Positions 1 through 11,317 of a stretch of DNA of 64,000 bases are shown one piece after another. Each line of letters opens with the position of its first letter. Within the stretch, counting starts at the first letter, position 1. The translations under genes and the position numbers were made by a program. The notes under the pieces were generated by a model. That model did not search any database and was not told the DNA's origin. It saw only the letters and a program-made list of their open reading frames with translations. The DNA is taken from positions 143,596,556-143,660,555 of the forward strand of contig NC_073746.1 in NCBI RefSeq assembly GCF_029784135.1, written 5' to 3'. This DNA comes from Toxorhynchites rutilus septentrionalis (taxonomy: Eukaryota; Arthropoda; Insecta; Diptera; Culicidae).

Positions 1-52
1 CCCCTGTTGGGTGTGAACCACTGCGTCCATTATTTTGAACTATTGTGGTATA

Positions 53-1034
53 GGGTAACACGGGGTGATTTGGTCATATGGGGTGATTTGGACCATCCCT
101 TTATCTCAATAATTACGGCTTAACTTGGATTTTTATAATGTCATTTCCTTCTATTGTTGAACCGTACGTACCAAAAGTAAAAAAAACTTTGGTAAACCTT
201 CACAAGTAGAGGGAAACGGTAGCATGAACTCAGCAAGCACTTTGATCGTCAAAAAATGTGAGTTTTCCGATAGTGGTTTTAAGGTTTTTCCCGCTAATTA
301 AACAAATTTTTCGTGTATTGTGCAGTAAAGTTCTGTTCGCCTACAGAAGAGGAACAATTTGATGTAGCGAAACTGTAAGTTTGATAACAATTAATGAAAT
401 TAATTGCATTTTAATTTTTACGTGTTGTGTGGGGTGACATGGACACGTTTCTGTGGAGTGATGTGGTCCTACATGTTTGAGACTTTTCTTTGGTCTAATT
501 GATTCCAGATGCCGCTGAATTACAAAAATAGGATGGACAGACAACGTTGGAAGAAGGATGAGCTTGAAAGAGCAACGCAGGCCATCGAGAACGGATTTTC
601 TTTGACCAAGCATCAAAAGTGTTTGAAAATGCTCGACCAACAGTGAAAAGATTCATGCAAAATTCGAGATGGTGTCAATCCAACTTTTCTGGTCTGAAAT
701 CTGGTCAAGACACCTGGGATCCTAAAACATTGAACATTATCCTAAAATACTTTACATAAACATAAGTATGTTTTTTTCGATGAAACACACACTGGACCAA
801 ATCACCCCACAGACGGTCCAAATCACCCCGCATCAAATTTTATTGTCCAAAAATCATCTATTTTATTTTATGATAGATTTGGTAGATTGAAGCTTTATAT
901 AATGATTAAACATTATTTATTGGGAGAAAACAAGTGTAGCTCAGTATACAATGTGACATTTTTTTATTTAGACCGTATTGGTTTGGAAATATTAGGCGAT
1001 TTGCTTAGGTAGTCCAAATCCCCCCCTTTTCCCC
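53..1034 (+). mobile_element. pogo/psq-like DNA transposon remnant with TA target duplication
   Basis: A 982-bp insert within the 3' end of the LOA element, flanked by TA at 51-52 and 1035-1036. The ends are imperfect inverted repeats: about 25 bp starting GGGTAACACGGGGTGATTTGG on the left, matched by a GGGG...GATTTGGAC end on the right. The motif GGGGTGATTTGGACC and close variants recur inside (62-76, 80-94, about 431, about 459, about 796 and about 818). They look like repeated transposase-binding sites. The surviving coding trace is a helix-turn-helix (509-672). No DDE catalytic region is present, so the copy is not autonomous. Confidence 0.65.
509..672 (+). pseudogene. psq/pogo-type helix-turn-helix fragment of a transposase
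   Basis: Starting at the ATG at 509, the frame gives a short basic peptide of the kind MDRQRWKKDELERA followed by AIENGFS. That is the first helix region of psq/CENP-B-type DNA-binding domains. After a one- or two-base shift near 588 it continues as DQASKVFENARPTVKRFM, the turn and recognition helix. Nothing resembling a DDE core follows. The domain call rests on pattern recognition; it could also be a captured psq domain. The known role of this domain is binding to transposon ends. Confidence 0.55.
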
Positions 1035-1036
1035 TA

Positions 1037-4000
1037 CCCCTTTTTTTATACTTCAAAGCAGTTACAGAGCAAATGTTCCGAGGTTTCGTTTTCGGCATTA
1101 CAAAAGCGACATATACCATCTTGTGCTAAACCTATGTTCTTAAGATAGTATTTACTCGGGCAGTGTCCTGTTACAAGACCAATGAATGTGCTTAAGTCTT
1201 TCTTATTAAGGCTTAGCAGCTGTTGAGTAATTTTAATACTCGGCGTAATTAATCCAATTGCCAAGCGTAATTAATCCAATTGCCAGTGACATCCAATTGG
1301 CTGTCACTTCCCGGTTTTTCCCATTTTTTCAGCTCGCTTTTCATCACACAGTCGGAGAGTCCACAGAATGGTTCTGGACCAGTGAATGGAGAGTTTGAGC
1401 CGTTCCTGTTAAGTTCATCTGCTCGTTCGTTGCCCTCTATACCGCAATGGCCAGGAATCCAGTACAATTGTACCGAAATTATCTAACTTAATTGTCGTAA
1501 AAGGGAAATGCATTCCCAGACAATTTTTGAAGAGCATTTAGAGCTTTAAGTGCCGCTTGACTGTCAGAGAATATGCAGATGTTAGCATGTCTATACTTTC
1601 ATTTGAGGCAGACATTTAGACATTCTATTATTGCAGCTATTACTGCCTGAAAAACTGTTGGCCAGTTTCCCATAGTCACAGAGATTTTTGTTCTGGAACC
1701 ATACACTCCAGCACCTGTTCTGATTCCCATTTTCGACCCATCAGTGTAGAACATGATTGAACCATTACGAACGTTGGGGCCAACTTCATCCCATACTGAG
1801 CGAGAATGTTCGATCACTCTGTATGGAATGTCATAATTGGTCCTAGGTTCCGTCCAATCATCGTTCATCTATGAGGCTGGTCCAATGGGTAAAAGATTCA
1901 AGATGCTCAAGTGACCATTTTTGTTCCCGTCTAGTATTTTTTTCCACCTTTTAAGCTTCCGAGCGCTCTACCTGAACATATTGGTTCAAAGGTACCAGGT
2001 GAAGGATAGCCTCCTATGCCTTTGAGGGTGTACTTCGCATTGCTCCAGTAATTGCAACGCATGCTAGTCGTTGGAGTTTGTTTAGCTTTTTTGTAGCTAC
2101 AGTCTCCTTAGTCTTCGGCCACCATACAAGTGAGGCATAGGTTATTCTAGGCCGCACAATTGCAGTGTAAACCCACATAACCATTTTTGGTTTAAGGCCC
2201 ATGTTCTTCCTATCATTTCAGAGCATGCCCATAGATCTGAGTTGGCCTTGCTGATTATTGAATCTAAGTGTGCGTTCCAGTTTAATTTAGCATCTAAGAT
2301 TACACCTAGATATTTCACTGAAGCGCTGCTTTTTGTTTTCTCTCCCTCAAGATGCAGAGACTGCAGATGCAGTTTTTTTCTTTTTGGTGAACGGAATAAT
2401 TGTTGTTTCTGAAGGATTTATGCTCAGACCTTTGTACAGTTCGTGCCGTCGTGGTTCTGCGAGTTCCACAGCTCCTTATTCCAATTGAACCTTTGCTTCT
2501 CCGTATTTCACACGCCCGTTCACCAATCCGGTATCTTCTCAACTGCCCCGAGTCTCCTCCCCTTGTCCAGCATGTCCGTTCTCCTTTTGCTTGTGTGAGT
2601 GTTGCCTACGTTTAGCACTTCGCTGCTTTAGTACTACAAAACTCTCCACATACACCGTTAATATAATTCACTCAGAGTAACATAATATGGTTACGCATTT
2701 TAATATTTATTTCATCACAACTCTACAACCTTCTGTGATACACCAAGATTGTGTAAAGTTTAAGGCCATCTGCATTCTGCTCGATAACACGTCGTCAAAC
2801 TTGCCTCGTACCATTATGACAAGATCATCGGCAAAGCCCAGAACTTCGAATCCTTTTACCTCTAAACTTATCAGAAGCCCAGCTCCGAGGTGATTCGTCT
2901 ATGTGTGAGCATGCCCTGGATCCATTTGACTATGCAGTTATCGAAGCGTCTTTTTCTCATCGCTTGTGCCATTGATAGATAAGAAGCATTATCAAAGGCA
3001 TCTTCGATGTCAAGAAACGCGCATAGAGCGGTTTCTTTTGACAAGAGAGATTTTTCAATTTTTGTTACAAGCGTGTGTAGCGCTGTTATTGTGGATTTGC
3101 CTGATTGGTAGGCAAACTGGTATTTAGATAATGGGCATTTGGACATGAATACAGACTTTATGTATTCAAACAATACTTTTTTCATAGTTTTCAGCACTAT
3201 TGATGATTAACTAATTGGTCTGAATGCCTTTGGGAGTGATTTGTCACGTTTCCCCGCTTTTGGAATGAAAACTACTTTAACAAGTCTTAATATCGAAGGA
3301 ATGTGCTCTAGTATCAGGCTTGCCTTAAAAATCTCGATTAGAGGTGGAATTAGTTTTGATTCTCCATTTTGAATTAGGGCTGGAAAAATTCCATCTGCAC
3401 ATGCAGATTTGTAAGGTAGAAAGGATCTCACCGCGTTAACTACTCTGGCTCTCGTGAAGACTAACCCAGCAACTATGTTAACGACATCCTTTGCAATTTC
3501 TATTATAGCCATTATAGCCAGGATTTGTATTCGAGTGGACAGATGTAGATCCTGGAAAGTGAGTCTTCATCAGTAAGTCTAGTACTTCTGAGGGAGTTTT
3601 TGTAAACGAACCGTCGTCCTTTTTAAGGGAACATAGCCCGTGTGAGTGGTCTTTTGCCAGAGTCTTATTGAGTCTAGCAACGATTGGAGTACTTTCAATG
3701 CTTTCGCAGTTATATACCCAGGATTTTCGTTTGGATCGTCTCAGTTCTCTGCTGTACTCAATTAGAGCCGTTTTGTATCCGAAGTAATTTTTGCTCTGTT
3801 GAACAGTTTCCGCGCTGTTTTGCGAAGCTGTTCAAGTCTTTTGTTCCAAGGAACGTTTCTTGTCGAAGAAACTTTTCTTAGTGGGCAATTGTTGTTGTAG
3901 ACAGAGACTATCGTTTCGTTTAATTCTTTTGAGGCTGATTCAAGCTGCTGAATCGACCGTATTTTTGAGTTTAGAGTTTTTGACTCGAGTTCAAGGGAAT

Positions 4001-4865
4001 ACCGATCCCAGTTGGTTTTTTTTGGGATCTCGGTTTTCTCCCTGAACTGTCATGCCACCATCCTATTCAAAAATAATGTGTCTATGATCAGACAAAGACG
4101 ACTCTTCGGAAATGTGCCAATTATGAATCTTGTCAAGAATAACCGGGCTACACAGCGTTGGGTCTAAGACTTCTTGTCTGATTGCGCTTATGAATGTTGG
4201 TTCATTTATTTTGTTAGCAATATCTATGTTGTTTGACGAGATAAATTCTAATAGACACTCACCTCGGTAGTTAATGTCGGTACTTGCCCACATTGTGTGA
4301 TAAGCGTTGGCATCACATTCGATGATGAAGTCCTTGTTGATTTCCCTACAGTAGTTGGGTAACCTCAGGAACGTCGCCAGGAAAGTAAGCCGACGCAATT
4401 ACGATGTCGGATCTTCCTTTGGCGGTTGGTACTTCCACTCTGATTGCGACGATGTCCCTTTGAATGAACTCTGTAATAGGAAAGCATTTAATGTTTGCAT
4501 TTTCTAACACGGCAGCTCTTGGCGGAGTCATGCTTGTCATCGTAGAACAACTTACATGAACCTGTTTGAATACCTAGTATTCTTCCTTTGTGAACCCAAG
4601 GCTCTTGGATAAGAGCTAGATCCACAGCGTCTTTTGTAAACCTCCTGGATAACACGCTCGACGCTGCTTTAGCGTGATGGAGGTTTATTTGCAAAACTTT
4701 AGTGTTCTGCATTAGGTTGGGTTGACCGATCCGGAGGTTTATTTGGGAGAATCGGAGCCCCATCTGTTTTGTTGAAATTATGGTAAGGTTTTTTGCTTGT
4801 TCCAGTGTCCATGCTCGTTTTGGATCTGGCGTGATGGGGGGTTTGAAGAAACTCACCTTTTTCAC
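1037..4865 (-). pseudogene. LOA-type ORF2 (endonuclease, reverse transcriptase, RNase H), broken
   Basis: Recognisable in several frames. The endonuclease lies at 4865-4063 (start VLQINLHHAKAASSVL, then LIQEPWV, later DANAYHTMW and SLSDHRHI). The reverse transcriptase lies at about 3512-2700 (ADGIFPALIQ, FAYQSGKSTI, AFLDIEDAFDNAS). The thumb and linker include GLKPKMVMWVYTAIVRPRITYA at 2202-2130. RNase H lies at 1868-1249 (FYTDGSKMG, PGHCGIEGNERADEL), followed by a Cys/His tail (CRFC, EHLLC). The protein would nick DNA, reverse-transcribe the element RNA and degrade it. Multiple frameshifts and stops and a 3' deletion make it inactive. Confidence 0.8.
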
Positions 4866-6135
4866 TTGACGTAGTTGAAGTTCCTACCCTTTTTTGCGAT
4901 TGCTTTTAAGTTTGAACCGCTTGGGCCAGGAACAGTCAGATTTTCAAGTTCCTTGTTTTTCGAAGAAACTACTCGAGGAAACTTCGATTTACCAGAAACC
5001 CTGCTGATGACTTTTCGAGCATTTTGTGGCTCCTCAAGTATGGAGTCACTGGGCTCTGAAGACTTCAGATTACCTGGGTTTTTGGAGTTATGAAGTTTCT
5101 CGTGCCTTGACACCAGATCTCCTTCGAGCACACTGGAGTTTTTTGAGTTGCGGTTTGGCGCTGCTTTGGATTAGTTTTCCTCAGCTTAGTTTCGCCAAAT
5201 CGGAAGTTTATTTTTAAGTGGTTGCTAAGAAGTTGACGCATTGAAGCTTCGTCGACTGTTAGTGTTCAATCCGCGTGGATTTCATTAGGATTGGATCCCT
5301 TTAGTATTCGCCATTTATCGGTGGCGAGATTCTCGTTTTGGCTCTTAATGAGGCTTTTGAGTCTCTCGTCGCTGTATGTTGCGCTTTGTGGAAAAAATGC
5401 ATGAAGAATCTCTGGACGCGGAATATTTTTTGCATCTAGAACAACCAGTTTTATGTTATCTTCTAGGGTTATCATGGGAACCACTTTCTTAAACCTTTCC
5501 GAAGTTTGATGGTCTTTACAAGAAAGGATTAGATAACCCGACTTATATGAGCAGTCGAAAAACTTGGGTTTCACCGGCTTTGTTGCTCTATTGCAGTGAG
5601 TAGAGCATTCTGAATGGAATCTAGTTGAGCTGTAGTCAGTTCAGTGTTGGAATAGTCCTCCGGGAGAATACCAACTTTGATCTGCTCTAAGGCTTCTTTG
5701 AAGGATATTCCAGATTCGATAGTGGTGTGGACATTCCAGATTCGATAGAGTGTTTTGTGCAACTTTTTTCTGCTCATTCTGTCCCGCTCTTTGTCGGGTG
5801 CAGAAATTTTGCTTCGATTTTTTAGGAATCGGTTTTTCATCACTACTAGGTAGCTCCGAGCCTCGGGGGCGTTTTGTTGACCCAGAGATATGCTGACTCA
5901 GTGCCTTCAGATGAGCTTCCTTTGCAGGAATCCCAGCTGCGACCAAGTTCTTCAGTTTCCTTCTCTGACCCTTGTTGAGGTTCTTTTTCCACGAAGAGTG
6001 GACCTCGACTGAATCTACAACTTTAGATTGCCCTGGTGCTCCACGGGCTCCGTTATCGGCAGGGTTTAGACCCCCCCCCTAACATTCATCCCTCGGCACG
6101 GATCGCTTTACACCTTGGATAAGTGGTTTATCCAT
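4862..6135 (-). pseudogene. LOA-type ORF1, broken
   Basis: The minus-strand frame starts at an ATG at 6135-6133. It is interrupted by a stop at a run of nine G/C bases near 6070, then continues with a basic segment (WKKNLNKGQRRKLKNLV), KRPRGSELPSSDEKPIPKK, and a folded domain at 5574-5266 (FFDCSYKSGYLILSCKD, then LDAKNIPRPEILHAFFP). That domain resembles the uncharacterised DUF4780-type domain of insect LOA-like ORF1 proteins. The piece at 5131-4862 is probably the variable C-terminus. ORF1 proteins bind element RNA. No CCHC knuckles were seen. At least three frame breaks. Confidence 0.6.
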
Positions 6136-6250
6136 TACTTTCTTTCCATATTAACCATGGATAACAGCTATTACAACCATCCCCCTTTACTGGGGCTTTG
6201 GACTCACTGCTCTGGTTCTCAATAATTTCAGGTTATTATGCGGACATGCT

Positions 6251-8748
6251 ATTATCGGGATCCGTCATTCGCAGGCGGAGTGAAAAGATAAAATTTCATT
6301 ATTCTGTCGATATCAAGGCGCCATAAATCAATTGTTCTCAGAGAAATAGTAAACTTTTTTTGCCAATTTTACCCATCCCCGAGCAAGTGTGCGATGAGCT
6401 CTGTGACACTCCTCCCCCTCATGGTGGATGTATAGTACGGAAAGGATCAACCAACCGGACGAATGTGAGGTAGGAAGCGAGGCGAGAGAAAAATAAATAT
6501 TTTTCCCGATAACTGACGATGAGTGAACAGGCGTAGCCGTGCGGCGTTACGGCACGTGTGGCTGTGCGTCGTTGTTGTCGAAAAGCCGGATGCAGCAATC
6601 GGGAGCGCGGTTGTCTCCGGTTGGAGCGAGCTGGAGCGCACTCGGAAGTACGCTGAGTCAGCACGGTATGGTGTTTGCCAGAGGCGGTATGGTGTTTTAT
6701 GACAGAGGTGAGTACATTTAAAGCAGAGACAGAGTTGCGTTAACGACACGGGTATTTAATCAGTCCGACTGTCCATGGGAGGCTATTTTCATGATGAATA
6801 TTCCGACCCATCATTTCTATATTTTTCCGATCAGATTGGGTACCTAGTTTCCAACCGAATGATGGGGCACGCTCCACCCCGCAGCCGTGTTGATTTATGA
6901 CCGGAACCGCCCGCCGGACCATAGGGCGGTGATTATAAATGGACACTGGGAATGAGGGCGTCGGGTCACGATTGTCGCTCCCGCCCTGGTATGGAGCCGG
7001 GGGCGACAGTAGTGGTATCGATAGTCGATGCGGTAAATTGGTTTTGAAAACACGAACGGGAAATACCATGCACGTAGCGGTCAGAGGTGTTTTTCTGTAC
7101 CGCGTGTCCGGCTTATCAAATTTTCAGCTTTTACGTACTATTTCATGACATGCAGATTGTTGAAAGGAAGGTCAGACAACGTGAAGCGAAAAAAATGTGA
7201 GTGATTGATTTTTTTACAGAAGGTATTTGGTGAAAATTGGTCGATTTTGTGGCGCAGTAGTTCGTACTAACATTTGATAACAAGGTTCCAGGTGTTTTCA
7301 AATATATCTATATTTTTGTTTGTTACATTCATAATACAAAACAAACGGTTGCAGTGCTCCACCAATACTTGCGGTTGCTTATCTCAACGCAACGGAGTTG
7401 TCCCACTTACGCTTTCATCAACCTTCGCATACAATCCTACGCGCGTCGTCTGTTTTCAATGTAATACCATGAAATACCCATCTCCACCCTCGCAGCTGTC
7501 GAGTGGAATCTAAAATCCAAGCACGAAACGGGTCATGAGACGACACATCCCTTCTGCCAGGCATGGGAGTCAACGAGCGCTCCTATCCACTGCAGAGGCG
7601 AGAGACAAAAAGGACGAAAACAAGTGGCAAAAAGTTGCACATAAAGTCTATCACGAAACCTCCTCTGGGTTCGCCTTCATTCGCACTAGCACACACTCCT
7701 TCGAGTAAAAAAAAGGGAAGCAAAGGATGAGCAAACACGATAGACGATAGCAAAAACAGGACGGTCTCCAAGCTTCGATACCGGGCCCAAAGAAGAAGGA
7801 TCCATTGAGTCTGGCAATCTCTGTTCGGAGAATAGCTGCCACGTGCGACGCTCGACTGTACAAAAATGTTTGTCTACGACCGTGTCGTTAGTGTCCTTTT
7901 TCGTCCCTCGCGCCCCATTTTCGTCCCACCCTTCCCCCATACATAGGAGCAGGTTGTTGAAAGCAGGGGAGGGGGCGGTCTAACAAAAACCACATCCAAC
8001 TTTTCCCAGCTCTTTTCGTGCCGCGTGCCTCGCCCGCTTCGAAGAAAATAGATTCCTTTCCGCCCCACGTCGGTTAGCACGATGACCGTGGCAGCACTCC
8101 CGCCACATGGTGCTGTTGGGCGTGCTCACAATTAGACGCCCCGGTGGGTTGACCAGCTGGCGGTCGTTCGATAACGAGCAACTTTTATGCGACAGCGGCG
8201 ACCGACGGCTGAGGTGAAGGTAGCCTTATTTTCGCAATGAGCCTGATGTGAATTAAAGAGGAAAACGCACGGGTACGATGGATGATTAAGTTCGTCGTTT
8301 CACTAAGCCAGTGTGGATGGTGGTTTTAGAAATTATATCAATGGTGCTTTTTTGATATGTGATTAACGCTCCAATTACTTCAAATAAGTTATTACGAATG
8401 TCGAATGTTACGAATAACGAATGTGCGGTGTAATTGTTTTGATAGGTGAATATTTTGATGTAGATTTAACAGGTAGAGAACATAGAATTCTAAATTGAGA
8501 TTGATTTATTGAATGAAACATTTGATGACAGAAACATTTTGAGAAAGATCATGCGATTTTGAAAGGCAGCATTCTCCACATTATTACTGATATACGGCCT
8601 CCATTGATACAAAAAGGAATTCAAACTTATTTTACCCAATGGAACTTACTCCGAGCCAACTGAGGTATCTGTCTAAAGAAGCCACATTCACGATAATTAA
8701 CACATTTATCTGTGTTTTCTCAAACTCCTCCACATTGAGGGTATTGTA
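6251..8748. other. Unassigned non-repetitive-looking sequence, no supported gene
   Basis: About 2.5 kb of moderate to higher GC than the rest of the window (densest at 6500-8200). Several short open frames overlap on both strands, but none carries a recognisable domain, good start context or splice structure. No inverted-repeat ends or target duplications were seen. It could be host intergenic or regulatory DNA, or an untranslated exon. Confidence 0.4.
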
Positions 8749-8750
8749 TA

Positions 8751-8830
8751 CAGGTGAACTTCGATATAACGTACCCTCGTTGTTTCGAACCCTTGATATA
8801 ACGTACATATTACCTCCAGAATCGATACTC
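8751..8830. repeat. Pogo-like transposon end fragment
   Basis: After TA (8749-8750) the sequence reads CAGGTGAACTTCGATATAACG, and a second copy of the GATATAACGTAC motif follows about 35 bp later. The CAGG...TCGATATAACG layout resembles the TA-flanked ends of pogo-type elements and is similar in style to the CAGGTCGGACTCGATTATCC ends at 57234 and 38560. No opposite end was found, so this is a single-end fragment and the call is tentative. Confidence 0.3.
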
Positions 8831-8942
8831 AGAGTTTGATGAACAATTAATTAAATAATTATGTCAGTCTCACAGTTTCAAAGAGGTTATTTAGTGGCCT
8901 TTGGGCATTGGAATTTTCATAAAAATAATTAAATCAAATCTC

Positions 8943-9200
8943 TATATATATGAAAATCTCGTGTCACGATGTTCATGGCCGAACTCCTCCGAAACGGCTC
9001 GACCGATTTTAATGAAATTATGCACAAAACCTTTTTTTTGGGTCTGAGAATAGGTCGTAAACTATATCACATACCGCTAGGATACCGATTACCCTATATT
9101 TAATACCGATTAGGATGACGCTATATAAAAAAAACAATTTTTCTGAATAAATTGATTTTTTTTGTGCATTTTTTAAAAATTTGGTTCCAGAAAAAAAACA
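8943..9200. repeat. Dispersed insect repeat, possibly Helitron-like 5' end
   Basis: Begins TCTATATATATGAAAATCTC, followed by text of the type GAACTCCTCCGAAACGGCTC and GACCGATTTTAATGAAATT. This wording recurs in many insect non-autonomous repeats. A TC start with a TATATA run is compatible with a Helitron, but I see no CTRR end with a hairpin, so the class is not settled. Confidence 0.3.
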
Positions 9201-10903
9201 TAAGAACCCAAATTTTCATCCTTTTAACCCCGTAAATTTTTTTATTTTATATTTCGCGATTTTAGTATTTTTGTAAACCCAATATCCAAATAAAAAATTA
9301 ACCGCCGCTCAATTTTCCAACAGGACACATTTATTTACGTTGTTGGATGAGAAATGGCGCTAGGTACGCTTCATCGAACTTTCACCCACACATGCGGTAG
9401 TAACTTCAATTCGTCTAAAGCTAGGGGCATCGACGAGGTACTGGAAACCTTATCGAATAAGCACAATGAATCATTGAAATCCTTCAGATCACACATGCTC
9501 GGATAGCAAACTGTCAATCGCGCTATTGTCATAAATCCAGATAAATTATCAGCTGGAGAACACGTGTATTGATTCAATGATTCGAATAAATATTTATAAA
9601 TATGTAGTTACAAAGACATTACGACAATTACATTACATTAGTTACGAGACAAACAAGAGAGCTCGGTGGATTTTTATTTTATAACGATGATTCAACGCAA
9701 CTAGGGCAAAGTCATTCTACGAAGTCGTGTGCCAACAATTCATGGACGGCATGTATGCGTTCGCCGAAGAACTGCGATTCCTACGACACAATCGACAGAA
9801 GCAGCAGGAGGACGAATAAATTTACCTGCGAGAAGCTATCAAAAGCAACACCGACACACCCTTTGCTATTGCTAGGCTAAAACGCAATGCATTGTTATTG
9901 AAATCGATAGTGTAATTGCTTCGGAAATTCCAGATCCGTCTCCTGATCAATTATTCACCCGTATTCTGAAATACGATCGAGTCAGAATAACTCGAACGGA
10001 TCGCAGTCTGTATTCCGTTCGACTCAAGTCCAATTAAGTTGAGATAATGTGATAATGCTTGGCATTTGACATGTGATAATGCATGACAATACGACATTGA
10101 GCTTCGTGTTCTATTTCTGTAAAAATAGGAACGAATTTTCTGGTGGAATAAACACGCTTCTAAAACTAAAAATATTGATGGAAATTAGCTATACCCTTTC
10201 AAATATTTTTTGTATTTAACACAGTAATACATTTTTTGCAAGTGGGTAAAAATTGTGTACGAAAATTGTGTCTGATAATGGGCCTGATCACGAACATCAC
10301 TGCTTACACACTCTCTTAATCTGTTTGTGTCTATCATCATTGCCACGGACAGTTGCATGTAAAAATAAACTAAACGTGAAGTGAAAGAGTTCATTCCCGT
10401 TTATAAGAGACATGCCAATTGCATAATTTCGGGTATTTGAACGTTATGTCGGTTGCAGAATTTCGGACGATTGAACATTATGTAGGTAAAATTAATACCG
10501 TGTATGAGATAATATTCCATTTAATTAAGCGTATGTTTTGGAATGACAAGTTTGCGATTACACCTCAATGATTCGATATTTCAATGCCAACTATTCGGGC
10601 TAATTCTATGATTCATTTGTTTGGTGCGTTGGGTTTGCTGAATCAAACGCTGGTTCAAAGATGAGGAGGAATACTTGATTGCTAGTGAATAATATAGTTG
10701 TTGAACATATGGGAATGTAGTTTTATTTCCTCTTTCTATAAATTACTCAAGTGACAAAGCATGACTATCATGAGTTTAATAATCGCTATCTCGCATACTC
10801 TTGTACTCAGTACTGAGTACTTTCTTACTCAGAAGCATCAGAAGCATAATTTTCATATGGGACATCTGATGAGTTTCAAGGAATTTTCCAAAAGCAGAGA
10901 ATG
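9201..10903. other. AT-rich unassigned sequence
   Basis: No gene is supported. A short frame at 9709-9819 reads as a plausible charged, helical peptide (FYEVVCQQFMDGMYAFAEEL, then basic) and a related frame continues to about 9905 after a stop. It may be a fragment of a retroelement gag, but I cannot name it. The rest is AT-rich with no clear element ends. Confidence 0.35.
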
Positions 10904-10929
10904 ATTCAGATATTTAAGAGAAAGGGAGA
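10904..10929 (+). repeat. Tail of gypsy internal region upstream of the 5' LTR
   Basis: These bases (GATTCAGATATTTAAGAG and the polypurine AAAGGGAGA) are identical to the last 26 bases of the gypsy internal region just before the 3' LTR at 22203, including the end of the pol frame and the polypurine tract. In a normal insertion, host DNA should lie here. The simplest reading is that the LTR at 10930 was also the 3' LTR of a second, now truncated copy. Confidence 0.7.
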
Positions 10930-11029
10930 TGTGGCACCCTGTGCCTAACGAACGTTATAAGAGCTGAGTTCTACTCTGTCTGTGCGAGAGCAGGAAGTCG
11001 AGAAAGACACACACACAAACTGACGCCAT
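10930..11029 (+). repeat. 5' LTR of gypsy element, first half
   Basis: Aligns with 22203-22302 of the 3' LTR with very few differences, from TGTGGCACCCTGTGCC to CTGACGCCAT. It is interrupted there by the CR1-type element and resumes at 16165 with TTCTAG, so the insertion point is exact to one or two bases. No clear longer target duplication is visible. Confidence 0.9.
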
Positions 11030-11317
11030 ATATCGCAATCTTGTCGAGAGAGAAAGTCCACTGTGTATCTGTGCCCAACAAAAAATACAAAATTGTGTGT
11101 GAAATCCTGTCTAAATTTGTGTTAAGTTATATCCATCTGTATGCGTAGTTGTTACTGCAGGAAGTCCCACGATTGAATTTACAATTGAACGATTTATTAT
11201 CTACTTAACGTGAGAGTATATTCACTTAATCCTGTAAAATAAGCGTATCAATTCACTGTACTGCACGGCAAATTTGAATTGATTTCGCCCCGCTTTGTGT
11301 GTCATGTGCTGGTTACA

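Larger units (their letters stand above)
1..6250 (-). mobile_element. LOA/I-type non-LTR retrotransposon, decayed
   Basis: An old non-LTR element read right to left: ORF1 (about 6135 to 4862), ORF2 with endonuclease, reverse transcriptase and RNase H (4865 to 1037), and a 3' end at 52-1 that runs off the window. The 3' end matches the related plus-strand copy at 28621-29441, including the last 50 bases before its A tail. About 200 bp between the RNase H tail and the 3' UTR are missing compared with that copy. A DNA transposon (53-1034) sits in the 3' region. The mix of EN, RT and RNase H with this type of ORF1 points to the LOA/I group (Lian-like in mosquitoes); the clade is inferred. The 5' limit near 6250 is approximate. 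Confidence 0.8.

Noticed and set aside
7583..8080. Overlapping minus-strand frames with Cys/Phe-rich ends
   Set aside because: No domain, no splice or start support. Kept only as unassigned sequence.
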